Positions 53,309-62,410 of a stretch of 64,000 nucleotides of DNA are shown piece by piece (position 1 is the first letter of the stretch; each line of letters opens with the position of its first letter). This DNA is from MED-G105 sp050331095 (GTDB taxonomy: Bacteria > Pseudomonadota > Alphaproteobacteria > Caulobacterales > Parvularculaceae). The notes below the pieces were generated by a model. It ran no database searches and had not been told where the DNA came from. It saw nothing but the letters and a program-made list of their open reading frames with translations. A program made the translations under genes and the position numbers. The DNA is taken from contig JBHJHE010000008.1 of NCBI GenBank assembly GCA_050331095.1, positions 1 to 64,000 on the forward strand. The letters are read 5' to 3'.

Positions 53309-54046
53309 TCAGCGCAAGGCGTTCTCGACGCTCGCCAACGTGGTCGAAGCCTTCTCCTCAAGCTCGGTGGTCCGCTGGCGCTGCCACAGGCTGAAGTAGT
53401 TTATCGCCTTAACTTGTCCAAGAAATTGCGGATCGTTTCGCGCCCGCGTCGTCAAGTCCTCGACGGTCGTGAGCTCGCCAAAACCGAGCCCTTCCGCAGC
53501 GAGATATTCGATCGCCCGGAAAAGCTGCTCACGGATCACCTCGTCCCCGATGCGATTGCTGTCGAGGGCCGTGTAGTATTCGCTAAGCCGTTTCGAAAGC
53601 CGCCGGTCGCTCAGAACCCCGAGATTGCCGCTTTGAACCAGTTCGTCGAAGGTGTGGTCCTGTCCGGTGACGAACGACGTCGAAACCAGCGCCGCGAGCG
53701 CCCGGTTCTCAAAGCGCTCGGGCAGGTCGAGGTCAGCGGACGCGCCTTGGGCGCCCACTGGCACCGCGTAAGCGGGCTGGGCCTGCTGCAGAATTTTCGC
53801 GCTGATGGCGAGCCGTAACTCGGTCGACCGAAACCCTGCGCGGATCTCCTTAAGGTCAGCGCTGAGGTCGGCTGACAATTCGCGCAGGTAACGCGCCTCG
53901 CTCGCCCGGTTCGCGCGCGCTTCGTTCCAGTTGGAAAGCTGCAGGCCGATAAACACGCCGATGATGACGATGAAGAAATCAAGCGCCACCGCAAGCCAGT
54001 TCTGGGCGGCTAGATGTTTGGAAATCTTCCGCAGGAGCATCGTCAC
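53309..54046 (-). CDS. DUF6090-like membrane-anchored protein
   Basis: A 245-residue protein with one TM helix near the N-terminus (WLAVALDFFIVIIGVFIGLQLSNWNEAR, about 17-44), which is the hallmark of the DUF6090 family, followed by a helical region of about 200 residues. The body contains FDELVQSGNLGVLSDRRLSKRLSEYYTAL, typical of that family. Its function is unknown. The start is a GTG two codons before an in-frame ATG. It is the last minus-strand gene before the convergent oxidoreductase. Confidence 0.8.
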   Translation of the reverse strand: MTMLLRKISKHLAAQNWLAVALDFFIVIIGVFIGLQLSNWNEARANRASEARYLRELSADLSADLKEIRAGFRSTELRLAISAKILQQAQPAYAVPVGAQGASADLDLPERFENRALAALVSTSFVTGQDHTFDELVQSGNLGVLSDRRLSKRLSEYYTALDSNRIGDEVIREQLFRAIEYLAAEGLGFGELTTVEDLTTRARNDPQFLGQVKAINYFSLWQRQRTTELEEKASTTLASVENALR

Positions 54047-54231
54047 GTTCCAAAGAAGCGTCGACGCAAGGAATAACCCGTTCGCTTCCGCCGGCGCCAG
54101 ACCGGCGTCGGCGGCGCTCGACGACGCTGCGTCCGCACAAGCCGGAGAACGAGCGCGCCAAACGAAGAAAAACCGGGTTCGAGCGAAGCGACACCCACCG
54201 ATCGGAGGCGCGGATCGCCGGAAACAAACTC

Positions 54232-54282
54232 CGCAATGCGCCGAACGACCGGCGACCGGCGACCGGCGACCGGCGCATTGCG
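54232..54282. repeat. 12-bp inverted repeat enclosing (ACCGGCG)4
   Basis: CGCAATGCGCCG (54232-54243) and CGGCGCATTGCG (54271-54282) are perfect inverted repeats. The loop holds four perfect copies of ACCGGCG, 54248-54275. It lies 30 bp after the end of the lipoprotein gene on the minus strand and could be its terminator or a hairpin in its 3' region. Confidence 0.8.
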
Positions 54283-54311
54283 TCCTATGGTTTCGGACCG
54301 CTAACCAATAC

Positions 54312-54644
54312 TCAGTAGAAGTATTCGCACTTCAAAGAGTTGCCGAGAAGCGCATTGGTGTCGTCCGTAGTGAGATCGTTCTTTTCGCCGTCGAACGGCG
54401 TGCGCGTCGCGTAGCATTTTGGATCGGTTGAGACTGTGCGGTTCGATTGGCAGGTGAAGCTGGCCTGACGACCGTCTTCTTCGAAGTCCTTGCAAAGGTA
54501 ACCTTCGTCACACGCAAACGTCGGATTTTCGCACACGTTCCCCGGCGCGGTCTCCGTCGTCACGTCGACGTCGTCGTCGCCCATACAAGCGGCGAGCCCC
54601 AACGCTCCGACGAGCCACACGCAAACAGTCGCACGCTTCAACAT
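54312..54644 (-). CDS. Small cysteine-rich lipoprotein, unknown family
   Basis: A 110-residue predicted lipoprotein. The lipobox LAAC (lipid cysteine near residue 20) follows a hydrophobic segment VCVWLVGALG and precedes MGDDDVDV, an acidic +2 region that favours outer-membrane retention only weakly. The mature part has six more cysteines (NVC, FAC, YLC, FTC, PKC, LKC), consistent with three disulfides, and ends KCEYFY. I recognise no family. The ribosome site GGAGAG is before ATG 54644; two in-frame starts exist further upstream (54659, 54713). It stands alone between the DUF6090-like and TraB/GumN genes. Confidence 0.7.
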   Translation of the reverse strand: MLKRATVCVWLVGALGLAACMGDDDVDVTTETAPGNVCENPTFACDEGYLCKDFEEDGRQASFTCQSNRTVSTDPKCYATRTPFDGEKNDLTTDDTNALLGNSLKCEYFY

Positions 54645-54920
54645 GATGTCTCTCCTCATCAGTTTTTTCGAAGGATGCGTGCGCGAACGAGAGCGACGCT
54701 TTCGCTCCGCCACTCAACAAGCTCTCGCGCATGGCGCAAAAACTCCGCGCCATCGGCCAACGCCCCTCCCCAAGGCCAGCACGCTGGTTTTGTCATTTCG
54801 CTGCGGACGTTTCAAATCCGACGTGCGGCGACAACGTCGCACCTTCCCGCCCCGGAGGGGTTCAGGCCCGCCGATCGACGAAACTCATTACAAGGATTTC
54901 GGCGCCCCCGACGTCCGCTC

Positions 54921-56042
54921 CTACGGCTCGATCACTGTCGCGCCACGGGTCGCGAGGCGGTCCTTCACGCCAACGTCGGGGCCGAGCCACGTGTCCAGGG
55001 GCACGACGGCGAGGCGCACGCCGGGGGTCTCCAGCGCGTCTTCGATGGCGACGAGCCAGGCGCCGACAGGGTCGACGCTCTCAACGGTGGCGCCGCCGAA
55101 AGTTGCGAGCCCGCCGATCTCGCGGCTGAGCGCGAGGCCGCACGGATCGATCTCCGGCGGGCGGGCGACGCGGCGCAGGTAGGCCGCGTCGCCGCGCGCC
55201 CAGGCGCGCGCGAGGTTGTGGGCGCGCTCAAGGTCGTTTTCAGCGAAGTCGATCGCCGCGGCGACGCAGGCGACGTTCGTCTCCTCGCTGAAATTCCGCA
55301 CAGACTTCAGAAAGTTCGTGACATCGCTGAACTGGATGTCGAACGCGGCGATGGGCTGGATCTCGACGTCGGCCTTGCGCGCGAGTTTTTCTATCCGATC
55401 GGAGACTTCGTCGCTGAAATAGGCGAGGCCCGCGCCGTCGATCGCAGCCTCGATCAGGCGCCCGCCCTGAAAGACCGGGTGCAGACGGCTGTCGTCGATT
55501 TTGGCGAGCTGTTCGGCGATCGCTTTCTCATTGGGATCTTCGAACTCTTCAAGCGCGGGGGGCTCGTCGAGCTTCCGGGCGGCCTTGCGACGGTCTTTAC
55601 GAGCCGCGCCGCGCGCCTTCGCCGTCGCGTAGGCCGCGTCATACTGCGCGGCGAGGCCCTCGCCGATCTTGTCGCCGAGGGTCGTCCCCTTCGGCATGAC
55701 GATCCGCCCGCGGTTGAAGATAAGCGTGTTGACGGCCGTCAGGAGGAACCGGGCCCGATCGCCGGCGCCCGCCTTCGTCCGGGGCGGTGCGATCAGGAGG
55801 TCCGCTTCTTCGAGCACGAACGCCGTCTGCCGCTCGCTCCAATCGAAATCCTCAGGCACGTAGTCGACGGAGACGAGGACGAAGACCTCCGAGTCCTCGT
55901 CCTTTACGCGCCAGAAGCGCGGGCCGGCGCGCTCTCCGACGACGACGATTTCGTCCGTAGGCTCAGCTCTTTGCGCGATGGCGTCGGTCGACGGGCATAT
56001 GAACGCCGTTGCGGCCGCGAGGGCGGCGAAGATCGGTCTCAT
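54921..56042 (-). CDS. TraB/GumN-family protein with altered GxxH motif
   Basis: A 373-residue exported protein with a signal peptide (MRPIFAALAAATAFICPSTDAIA). The TraB/GumN-like start is PRFWRVKDEDSEVFVLVSVDYVPEDFDW; GumN proteins normally read G-x-x-H in this place, here V57-S-V-D60. Later family features such as a long helical region and FFxx-type segments are weaker, with KDRRKAARKLDEPPALEEFEDPN probably an insertion. Family members are proposed TIKI-type metalloproteases that need the histidine; this copy may have lost catalysis. The start is set at the signal-peptide ATG (56042). Confidence 0.7.
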   Translation of the reverse strand: MRPIFAALAAATAFICPSTDAIAQRAEPTDEIVVVGERAGPRFWRVKDEDSEVFVLVSVDYVPEDFDWSERQTAFVLEEADLLIAPPRTKAGAGDRARFLLTAVNTLIFNRGRIVMPKGTTLGDKIGEGLAAQYDAAYATAKARGAARKDRRKAARKLDEPPALEEFEDPNEKAIAEQLAKIDDSRLHPVFQGGRLIEAAIDGAGLAYFSDEVSDRIEKLARKADVEIQPIAAFDIQFSDVTNFLKSVRNFSEETNVACVAAAIDFAENDLERAHNLARAWARGDAAYLRRVARPPEIDPCGLALSREIGGLATFGGATVESVDPVGAWLVAIEDALETPGVRLAVVPLDTWLGPDVGVKDRLATRGATVIEP

Positions 56043-56126
56043 GTCGATTGCGAACGCTCCGTCAGACGCCCCGGCGGTCCCTCGCCGAGTCATACGGCGA
56101 CGCCGGGCGGGCCGTCCACCCGCGCG

Positions 56127-57791
56127 CTAATCGCGGTCGAGCCAGCCATTGGTGATCGGGTAGCGCCGGTCGCGGCCGAAATTGACCATGGTGATCTTCG
56201 GGCCCGGCGGCGCCTGGCGGCGCTTGTACTCCGCGAGGTAGACGAGCCGCTCCACCCGGCGCACCGTCGCCTCGTCGAACCCGTCGGCGACGACGTCGCG
56301 CACGGCCATCTCCTCCTCGACGAGGCGGCGCAGGATCCCGTCAAGCGCGTCATAGGGCGGCAGGCTGTCCTGGTCCGTCTGGCCTTCGCGCAACTCCGCC
56401 GACGGCGCTTTGTCAATAATCCGTGCTGGAATGACGTCGTCTTCGGGGCCGGCGGCGCGGCGGCGGGCGGCCTCGTTGCGCCAGCGGCAAAGGTCGTAGA
56501 CGTCGGTTTTGTAGATATCCTTCAGCGGATTGAATCCGCCGTTCATGTCTCCGTAGAGCGTCGCATACCCCACCGCCATTTCGGACTTGTTGCCGGTGGT
56601 CAGCACCAGGAGCCCGAATTTGTTGGAGAGGGCCATGAGGATCACGCCGCGGATCCTCGACTGGAGGTTCTCCTCCGTCACGTCCGCCGGCCGGCCGGCG
56701 AACGCCGGCGCCAGCATCTCGTCGAAGGCTTCGACAGCGGGCTCGATCGGGACAGTCTCGTAGGCGACGCCGAGCGCCTCGGCGCAGGCCGCCGCGTCCT
56801 CCAGGCTCTCCGGCGCGGTATAGCGCGACGGCATCATTACGCAGCGGACTTTGTCCGCGCCCAACGCGTCGACGGCGATCGCGGCCGTCAGGGCGGAATC
56901 AACGCCGCCGGAAAGGCCGATGACGACGCCGGGGAAGCCGTTCTTCTCAACGTAATCGCGAACGCCGAGAACAGCCGCGCGGTAGATCCCCTCAAGACGA
57001 TCCGGCCACGCCGCGTCCGGTCCGTCGACGCAGCGCCACGCCGCGCCGTCACGCGCCCACCGGGTCAGGGCGACGGCGCGCTCGAACTGCGGCGCTCGGA
57101 ACCGAACCGCGCCGTCGGCGTCCGTGACGAACGATGCGCCATCGAAGATCACCTCGTCCTGGCCCGCCAACTGGTTCACGAACAGGATCGGCAAGCCCGT
57201 CGACCGGGCGCGCAAGGCGGCCGCCGCCGACCGCTCGGCGAGCGCCGTGTCGCGATAGGGCGAGCCGTGAGGCACGACCAGAAAATCCGCGCCCGCTTCC
57301 GCGAGCGCCTCGCCGACGCCGTCGAGCCACATATCCTCGCAGGTCATAAGGCCGATTTTCGCGCCCTCGAACTCAACAGGCGCCGACGTCGCGGGGCCCG
57401 GGGCGAACCGTCGCGGTTCGTCGAAGACGCCGTAGTTCGGCAGGCGATGTTTGTAGCGCGTCGCCAAGACCTCTCCGCCCGCCAACAAAAAAGCGGCGTT
57501 GTAGAGCGGCTCGCCGTCGCGCCAGGGCGCGCCGACGACCATCGCCGGCCCGCTGTCCGCCGTCGCTTTGGCGAGCCGCTCGACCCCGGCGCGGCAGGCG
57601 CGCTGATAGGCGGGCTTACGGACCAGATCCTCCGGCGGGTAGCCGGAGACGACGAGCTCGCAGAAAACGGCGAGATCCGCGCCAAGCGCCGACGCCTCCT
57701 CACGCGCCGTCAAGATACGCGCGACGTTGCCGTCGACGTCGCCGACGATGGGCGCAATTTGGCAAATCGCGATCGACAATACGTCCGTCAT
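56127..57791 (-). CDS. nadE: Glutamine-dependent NAD+ synthetase
   Basis: A 554-residue fused amidase-synthetase making NAD from nicotinic acid adenine dinucleotide. The N-terminal nitrilase-like glutaminase has Glu in FCELVVSGYPPEDL, Lys in YKHRLPNYGVFDE and Cys in GLMTCEDMW. The synthetase has the PP-loop GLSGGVDSALTAAIAVDALG and MPSRYTAPESLEDA, then TTGNKSEMAVGYATLYGDMNGGFNP. All key residues are present. Confidence 0.95.
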   Translation of the reverse strand: MTDVLSIAICQIAPIVGDVDGNVARILTAREEASALGADLAVFCELVVSGYPPEDLVRKPAYQRACRAGVERLAKATADSGPAMVVGAPWRDGEPLYNAAFLLAGGEVLATRYKHRLPNYGVFDEPRRFAPGPATSAPVEFEGAKIGLMTCEDMWLDGVGEALAEAGADFLVVPHGSPYRDTALAERSAAAALRARSTGLPILFVNQLAGQDEVIFDGASFVTDADGAVRFRAPQFERAVALTRWARDGAAWRCVDGPDAAWPDRLEGIYRAAVLGVRDYVEKNGFPGVVIGLSGGVDSALTAAIAVDALGADKVRCVMMPSRYTAPESLEDAAACAEALGVAYETVPIEPAVEAFDEMLAPAFAGRPADVTEENLQSRIRGVILMALSNKFGLLVLTTGNKSEMAVGYATLYGDMNGGFNPLKDIYKTDVYDLCRWRNEAARRRAAGPEDDVIPARIIDKAPSAELREGQTDQDSLPPYDALDGILRRLVEEEMAVRDVVADGFDEATVRRVERLVYLAEYKRRQAPPGPKITMVNFGRDRRYPITNGWLDRD

Positions 57792-57866
57792 CGCCGCTCC
57801 TTACGACCCGCCGCAAGCCCCCGCAAGCGCGCCGGCGGCGCGGCGCGCGGGCTAGGGAGCGGATCG

Positions 57867-58690
57867 ATGAAACTCGTTGGCGTTTCACTCACATTGATAG
57901 CGCTCGCCGCGCGCGCCGCGCCGCTGTCGAACCATCCGACGACGCCGTCGCCCATCGGCGCGCCCTTCAAGCTAGGCGCAAGCCCTTGCGGCGCCGGCGG
58001 AGCCCAGCGAGATCGCCTTCGAGAAGATAAAAATGGCGGAATGGCGCTTTCCGCGGCGCTATGTGGACGGCGCCGACGCGATCGACGGCGACTTCAAGAT
58101 CAAGTCCGAACCTTTCGACGCATCGGTCTTCATCTACGCCGTCGTCCACCCGGCGCTTGGGCTCCATTTGATCGACGCTGGCTTTCCTGACTACCCCGAG
58201 CGTCAATACGAATTCCATCAAACGCGCTCACTGTACGGACAATCCGCTAACGTGCTATATCTGACGTCCGCGAAACCCTGGGTGGACGCATCAGGACTCG
58301 CTCCGGCGCGCGGCGTCTTCGTCACCCACCTGCATTTCGACCATGTCCGGGGCGTAAGCGACTCGCCGACGGGCGTTCCGATCGACGCCGGCCCGGGGGA
58401 CGGCGCGGCGAAACACATCTCGTCCTGAGCGATGCCGTCCACACGGAGGCGGGGTGGATCGGCAAGACGCTCGACGCGCCGACGTTCAGGCGCGACGTGC
58501 GACGGTCCTGGGAGACAGCCTCGCGCCTGCGCGTGTTCGCCGCCAGGATCCCCGGCGTCATCGTTCATCCAGCGCTTGAGGAGATCGGCGCGGGCGACCG
58601 CTATCCGGACCCGAGACGACGAGCGCCGGTCAGGGCCCCGGACCGCGATAGGCGAAGGGCCGTTCGCCGCGGGAAGGGTCGCGATAGCGC
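57867..58690 (+). pseudogene. Decayed metallo-beta-lactamase-fold hydrolase
   Basis: Parts of an MBL-fold protein are spread over two reading frames. Frame A (57976-58434) has a domain start FEKIKMAEWRFPRRYVDG and the metal site VTHLHFDHVRGVSD, then stops. Frame B (about 58416-58690) resumes with HLVLSDAVHTEAGWIGK and FRRDVRRSWETASRLRVFAARIPGV, which is C-terminal in homologues. An N-terminal signal-like start (ATG 57867) is in frame B's phase. The frame change and a missing middle segment point to at least one deletion and one or two frameshifts. The Zn-binding core is present, but the protein is not intact. Confidence 0.65.
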
Positions 58691-58973
58691 TCACGCAACG
58701 CCGTCTGACGGTTTTCGAGGCTCGTAGCGCTCCACGATCGCCTTGCGGCGGATCAACGCCGTTGGTTTCGTCGTTTTTCTCGCGCCGCTCTCGGTCGTCC
58801 CCGACAGATGGCCGCCGGAGTGGAAGGGCGGCGCGTTCCATGGCCGCTGCATCCAGCCGGTCGCGAAAAAACGCCGCGATTGCAAGAAACTGTCGTAAGT
58901 TTAGACGATTTTGCGCACGAGTGCGAAAGGGCGCGCGGCGTGAAGCGGCGCCGCGGCGAGAAGGGGATCAACC

Positions 58974-60710
58974 ATGACGATATCGCGGCGCGCGGCGCTA
59001 CAGACCGCGTTTCTCGGCGGGGCGGCGGCCTGCGCTTCAAAGCCGACGCGGACGCCCTTCTCGGCGAGCGTCGACGACGCCGACGCGGTCTTCGCCTACG
59101 GCGTCGCGAGCGGCGACCCGGCGGCGCGCTCCGTCGTCCTGTGGACGGCGCTCAGCCTCGCCGCCGTCTCCCGTCCCGTCGGCGCGGACGACATCGACGT
59201 CGCCTGCTTCGTTGGCGCGCGCCCGGACCTCGCCGACGCGAAGCTCGTCGCACGGCTGACGACAAACGCCGCGCGCGGGTATACCGTCAAACACGTCGCC
59301 GAGGGGCTCGATCCCGGCGCGACCTATTACTACCGCTTCGACGCCCTTGGCGCGCGTTCGCCCGTCGGCCGCACGCGGACCTTGCCCGAGGGCGGCGTCG
59401 ACCAGGCGCGCTTCGCGGTCGTATCGTGCTCGAACTATCCCTTCGGCTACTTCAACGTCTACGACCAGATTGCGCGCACGGACGATCTGAACGCCGTCGT
59501 TCACCTCGGGGATTATCTCTACGAGTATGGCGGCGACGGCTACGGCGGCGAGGCCGGCGCGCGTCTGGGCAGGGCCCACGAGCCGGCGCGCGAGATCCTG
59601 ACGCTTGAGGACTACCGCCTGCGCCACGCGCAATACAAGTCCGATCCGTCGAGCCGGGCGATGCACGCGCGCCATCCGCTGATCTCGATCTGGGACGACC
59701 ACGAGACGGCGAACAATTCGTGGACCGACGGCGCTCAGAACCACGATCCGGCGACGGAAGGCGACTGGGACGCGCGTCGGCGCGCGGCGCTTCAGGCCTA
59801 CTACGAATGGATGCCCGTGCGCGAACCCATCGAAGGGCGGCCGCGCGAAGCTCTGTTCCGTAAATACGCCTTCGGCGACCTTCTGACGATGACCGCGATC
59901 GAGACGCGCCTCATGGCGCGCTCGCGGCAATTCGAATACAGCGACATCGTCCCGAACCTGAAGACGCCGGAGGACATCGCCAATTTCCGCGACGTCGTTC
60001 TTTGGGACCAGGCGCGCGAGATGCTGGGCGCGGCGCAGCTAGACTATCTTGACCGCTCTTTCCGCGAGGCGAGCGCGGCGGGCCAGCCCTGGCGGCTCAT
60101 CGCCAATCTGGTGATCATGGCCGAGGTCATCGCGCCCGACCTCTCGCCCCATGTCACCGAGGAGCAGATCGTCGAGCTTGAAAAACAGTGGGACGAGGTG
60201 CGCGCCTTCATCGAGTTCTCCAAACTCGGCCTGCCCCAGAACCTCGACGCCTGGGACGGTTATCCGGCGGCTCGCGACCGTCTGTACCGGAAACTTCAGG
60301 ACACGGCGGCCGAGGGCGTCATCGTTCTCACCGGCGACACCCCCACCTGGTGGGCGAACGACCTCGCGCGGCGCGACGGCGCGCCGGTGGGGGTCGAGCT
60401 TGGCGTTTCGTCGGTCACCTCGCCCTCGCCGTTCCGCGAGGAATTCCTCGGCGGCAAGGGCGCGGAGTACGCGCTTCTGACGAACCGCGAAAACAAGGCG
60501 ATCCGCTTTCTGTCGGGCCAGGACCACGGCCACATCGAACTGACGGTCGGACGCGAGGAGGCCGAGGCGCGCTACCTCGCAGTCGACGCCATCGAAAGCC
60601 CCAGCTACAACGCTTACGAACGCGCTGCGTTCACGATCAAGAAATCCGACGGCGTCGCGACGTTCGGCGGCGCGCGCGGCCTTGGCTTCAAGGAGCGCTT
60701 TTTGTTCTAA
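58974..60710 (+). CDS. PhoD-type alkaline phosphatase/phosphodiesterase
   Basis: A 578-residue exported metallophosphatase of the PhoD family. The signal is Tat-like (ISRRAALQTAFLGGAAAC) with a possible lipobox AAAC. An N-terminal PhoD_N domain (FAYGVASGDPAARSVVLWTAL) precedes the catalytic domain with VVSCSNYPFGYFNVYDQIAR, HLGDYLYEYGGDG, ISIWDDHETANNSW, and LTGDTPTWWANDL (an altered form of GD-x-H). PhoD enzymes hydrolyse phosphodiesters and phosphomonoesters, often under phosphate limitation. The gene lies beside a pseudogene and starts a probable pair with the membrane protein at 60754. Confidence 0.87.
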   Translation: MTISRRAALQTAFLGGAAACASKPTRTPFSASVDDADAVFAYGVASGDPAARSVVLWTALSLAAVSRPVGADDIDVACFVGARPDLADAKLVARLTTNAARGYTVKHVAEGLDPGATYYYRFDALGARSPVGRTRTLPEGGVDQARFAVVSCSNYPFGYFNVYDQIARTDDLNAVVHLGDYLYEYGGDGYGGEAGARLGRAHEPAREILTLEDYRLRHAQYKSDPSSRAMHARHPLISIWDDHETANNSWTDGAQNHDPATEGDWDARRRAALQAYYEWMPVREPIEGRPREALFRKYAFGDLLTMTAIETRLMARSRQFEYSDIVPNLKTPEDIANFRDVVLWDQAREMLGAAQLDYLDRSFREASAAGQPWRLIANLVIMAEVIAPDLSPHVTEEQIVELEKQWDEVRAFIEFSKLGLPQNLDAWDGYPAARDRLYRKLQDTAAEGVIVLTGDTPTWWANDLARRDGAPVGVELGVSSVTSPSPFREEFLGGKGAEYALLTNRENKAIRFLSGQDHGHIELTVGREEAEARYLAVDAIESPSYNAYERAAFTIKKSDGVATFGGARGLGFKERFLF

Positions 60711-60753
60711 GCCGCGTCCGGACGTCGTCCGGCGAACAGGGGAGCGTTTCGGG

Positions 60754-61311
60754 ATGGCGGAGGACGACGCGCGGCGGGGCCTCGCGGCCTATCTCGTCGA
60801 TCGGGCCAACTGGGCCCGTCTCGCGATCGCGCTCGTCCTGCTCGCCGGTTTTTCCTACTGGGTGTTTGCGCTCGACAGCCCGTGGACGCGCGCGCTCGAA
60901 GCCGCCGGCGGGACGCTGCCGGAGATGCTGCCCGGCCTGCAGGCGGTCGAGCCCGCCCGGTCAGTGGAGCGGCTCGGGCCCGCCCGCGCCGACTGGCTGC
61001 GCTGGCAGGGCTACGACTTCTTTTTCGCCAGCCTCAACGCCGCCGTCTTCTGGTCTGCTATCGGGCTCGGCGTCAAAGCGCTCCGCGGACGGCTCGCCTG
61101 GACCCTCTGGTTGCCGGCGTTCTACATGCTGACGGAAATCGTCGAGGGGATCTTCCTCGCGGCCTTTGCGAGCGGCGTCCTGCCGCCCCAAGGCGTTCCG
61201 GCGCTAACGCAGCAGTTCGCGACGACGTTGAAGTTCGGTTTCGCCGCGGTTTGCAACCTTGGGAGCGTCGGCATGATCCTGACAGCGATCGTCATTGCAA
61301 TGCGGCGCTGA
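60754..61311 (+). CDS. Small polytopic membrane protein of unknown function
   Basis: A 185-residue inner-membrane protein with four hydrophobic segments (about 22-42, 95-115, 118-140 and 155-180). The sequence FFFASLNAAVFWSAIGLG and FYMLTEIVEGIFLAAFASG are plausible TM helices. I recognise no family. It starts 43 bp after the PhoD gene with a GGGGAGCG ribosome site, so it is probably cotranscribed. It converges with the metallophosphoesterase gene. Confidence 0.75.
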   Translation: MAEDDARRGLAAYLVDRANWARLAIALVLLAGFSYWVFALDSPWTRALEAAGGTLPEMLPGLQAVEPARSVERLGPARADWLRWQGYDFFFASLNAAVFWSAIGLGVKALRGRLAWTLWLPAFYMLTEIVEGIFLAAFASGVLPPQGVPALTQQFATTLKFGFAAVCNLGSVGMILTAIVIAMRR

Positions 61312-61320
61312 ACTTCAGCT

Positions 61321-62334
61321 TCACTTCTTCGTCGGCTTTTTATCCGTGGTCAGGCCTTTCGCAGCGAACGGCGTCTCCGCGTTCGGATCGATCGTCACGA
61401 GCGTGACGTCGCGGACGCCGTAGCGGAAGCCCGTGGCGCCGACGCCGGCGTCGCCGGCGGCGTTGAGGCGCCAAAGGTTCGCAGGCGCTTCAATTGGAAA
61501 CGTCTTGTTCAGAGTGAAGGGCGCGGTGTCGCCATGGATGAGGAGCACGTGGCCACCGAACGCTCCCGCCCGCGCGGCGAGCGCCTGGCGCAACGCCGCG
61601 AAGCCGTCGCACGTTCCTTTGGCGTCCGGCGCCGCGTCCGTGCAGGCTTCGCCGACGGTTTTGCCTTTCACGTCCGTGATGTCCGCCTGCATGGCGACGA
61701 CGACGGCGCTTGCGGCGTTCTCTTCGGCGCGGGCGAAGGCGCGCTCGAGCCAGGCGAGGTTCGCCGCGTCGCGGTCGTCCGTGGCCGCCGCCGCCTCAGA
61801 GGCGTCGTCGCCCGTCACCCAGTCGCGTCCGTTGTTCGTGCCGACGACATGGAGCGTCGCGAATTGGACGCCTGCATAAGACCAGGCGGCGTTCTCCGGC
61901 TGGCCGTCCTGACGGACATAGGCCAGATCGTCGGGCGCGGGGACAGGCTCGGCGAAGAACGTCGTCCGTATAAGGGCGAGCCGCGCGAGGGCGGAGTAGC
62001 GCTCGCCGGTCTCCGGGTTTGAGTGACGGTCGCAGTCCGTCCACTCATTGTCGCCCGGCGTATAGAAGACCGGCGTCGGCGCGAGGTCGGCGAGGAGCGC
62101 GGCGAAACGCGCGTCGGCCGCCGCGTCGCACCGGCCCCGGCCGCCTTTGTAATCGCCGATATGGACGATGAACGGATAGTCGACGCTCTTGATCGCCGGC
62201 ACGGCCTCGGCGAGCATCGCCTCGTCCTCCTCCGCATACGGCGTGTCGCCGATGACGACGAACGAGAAGGGTTCGCCCGCCGCGCCCGAAGAAACGACGG
62301 CGAGCGCCGTCGCGCCGATGACGTGATGTCGCAT
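61321..62334 (-). CDS. Metallophosphoesterase-like secreted protein
   Basis: A 337-residue exported protein. A short signal peptide (ATALAVVSSGAAG) precedes FSFVVIGDTPYAEEDE and later IVHIGDYKGG, VFYTPGDNEWTDC and HVLLIHGDTAPF, which follow the D-x, GD-x, GDNE and GHD-like order of calcineurin-type phosphoesterases. The first motif is G-D-T-P rather than D-x-H, and HGDT replaces GHTH, so some metal ligands differ. It is followed on the minus strand by the pair PhoD/membrane protein convergently. Its substrate is unknown. Confidence 0.8.
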   Translation of the reverse strand: MRHHVIGATALAVVSSGAAGEPFSFVVIGDTPYAEEDEAMLAEAVPAIKSVDYPFIVHIGDYKGGRGRCDAAADARFAALLADLAPTPVFYTPGDNEWTDCDRHSNPETGERYSALARLALIRTTFFAEPVPAPDDLAYVRQDGQPENAAWSYAGVQFATLHVVGTNNGRDWVTGDDASEAAAATDDRDAANLAWLERAFARAEENAASAVVVAMQADITDVKGKTVGEACTDAAPDAKGTCDGFAALRQALAARAGAFGGHVLLIHGDTAPFTLNKTFPIEAPANLWRLNAAGDAGVGATGFRYGVRDVTLVTIDPNAETPFAAKGLTTDKKPTKK

Positions 62335-62410
62335 AAAAAAAGCGCTCCCAGCCGCTGACGCCCGCTGCAATCGGCGATCGGTCCGCGCTTGTCGAGCCCG
62401 TCGGCGTCGA

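Noticed and set aside
54447..58190. A 1247-codon open frame on the plus strand
   Set aside because: It runs antisense to four real genes (lipoprotein, TraB/GumN, nadE and part of the pseudogene), has no family and only reflects high GC content and few stop codons.
58691..58885. A 64-codon minus-strand frame between the pseudogene and PhoD
   Set aside because: No ribosome site or recognisable family; probably non-coding.
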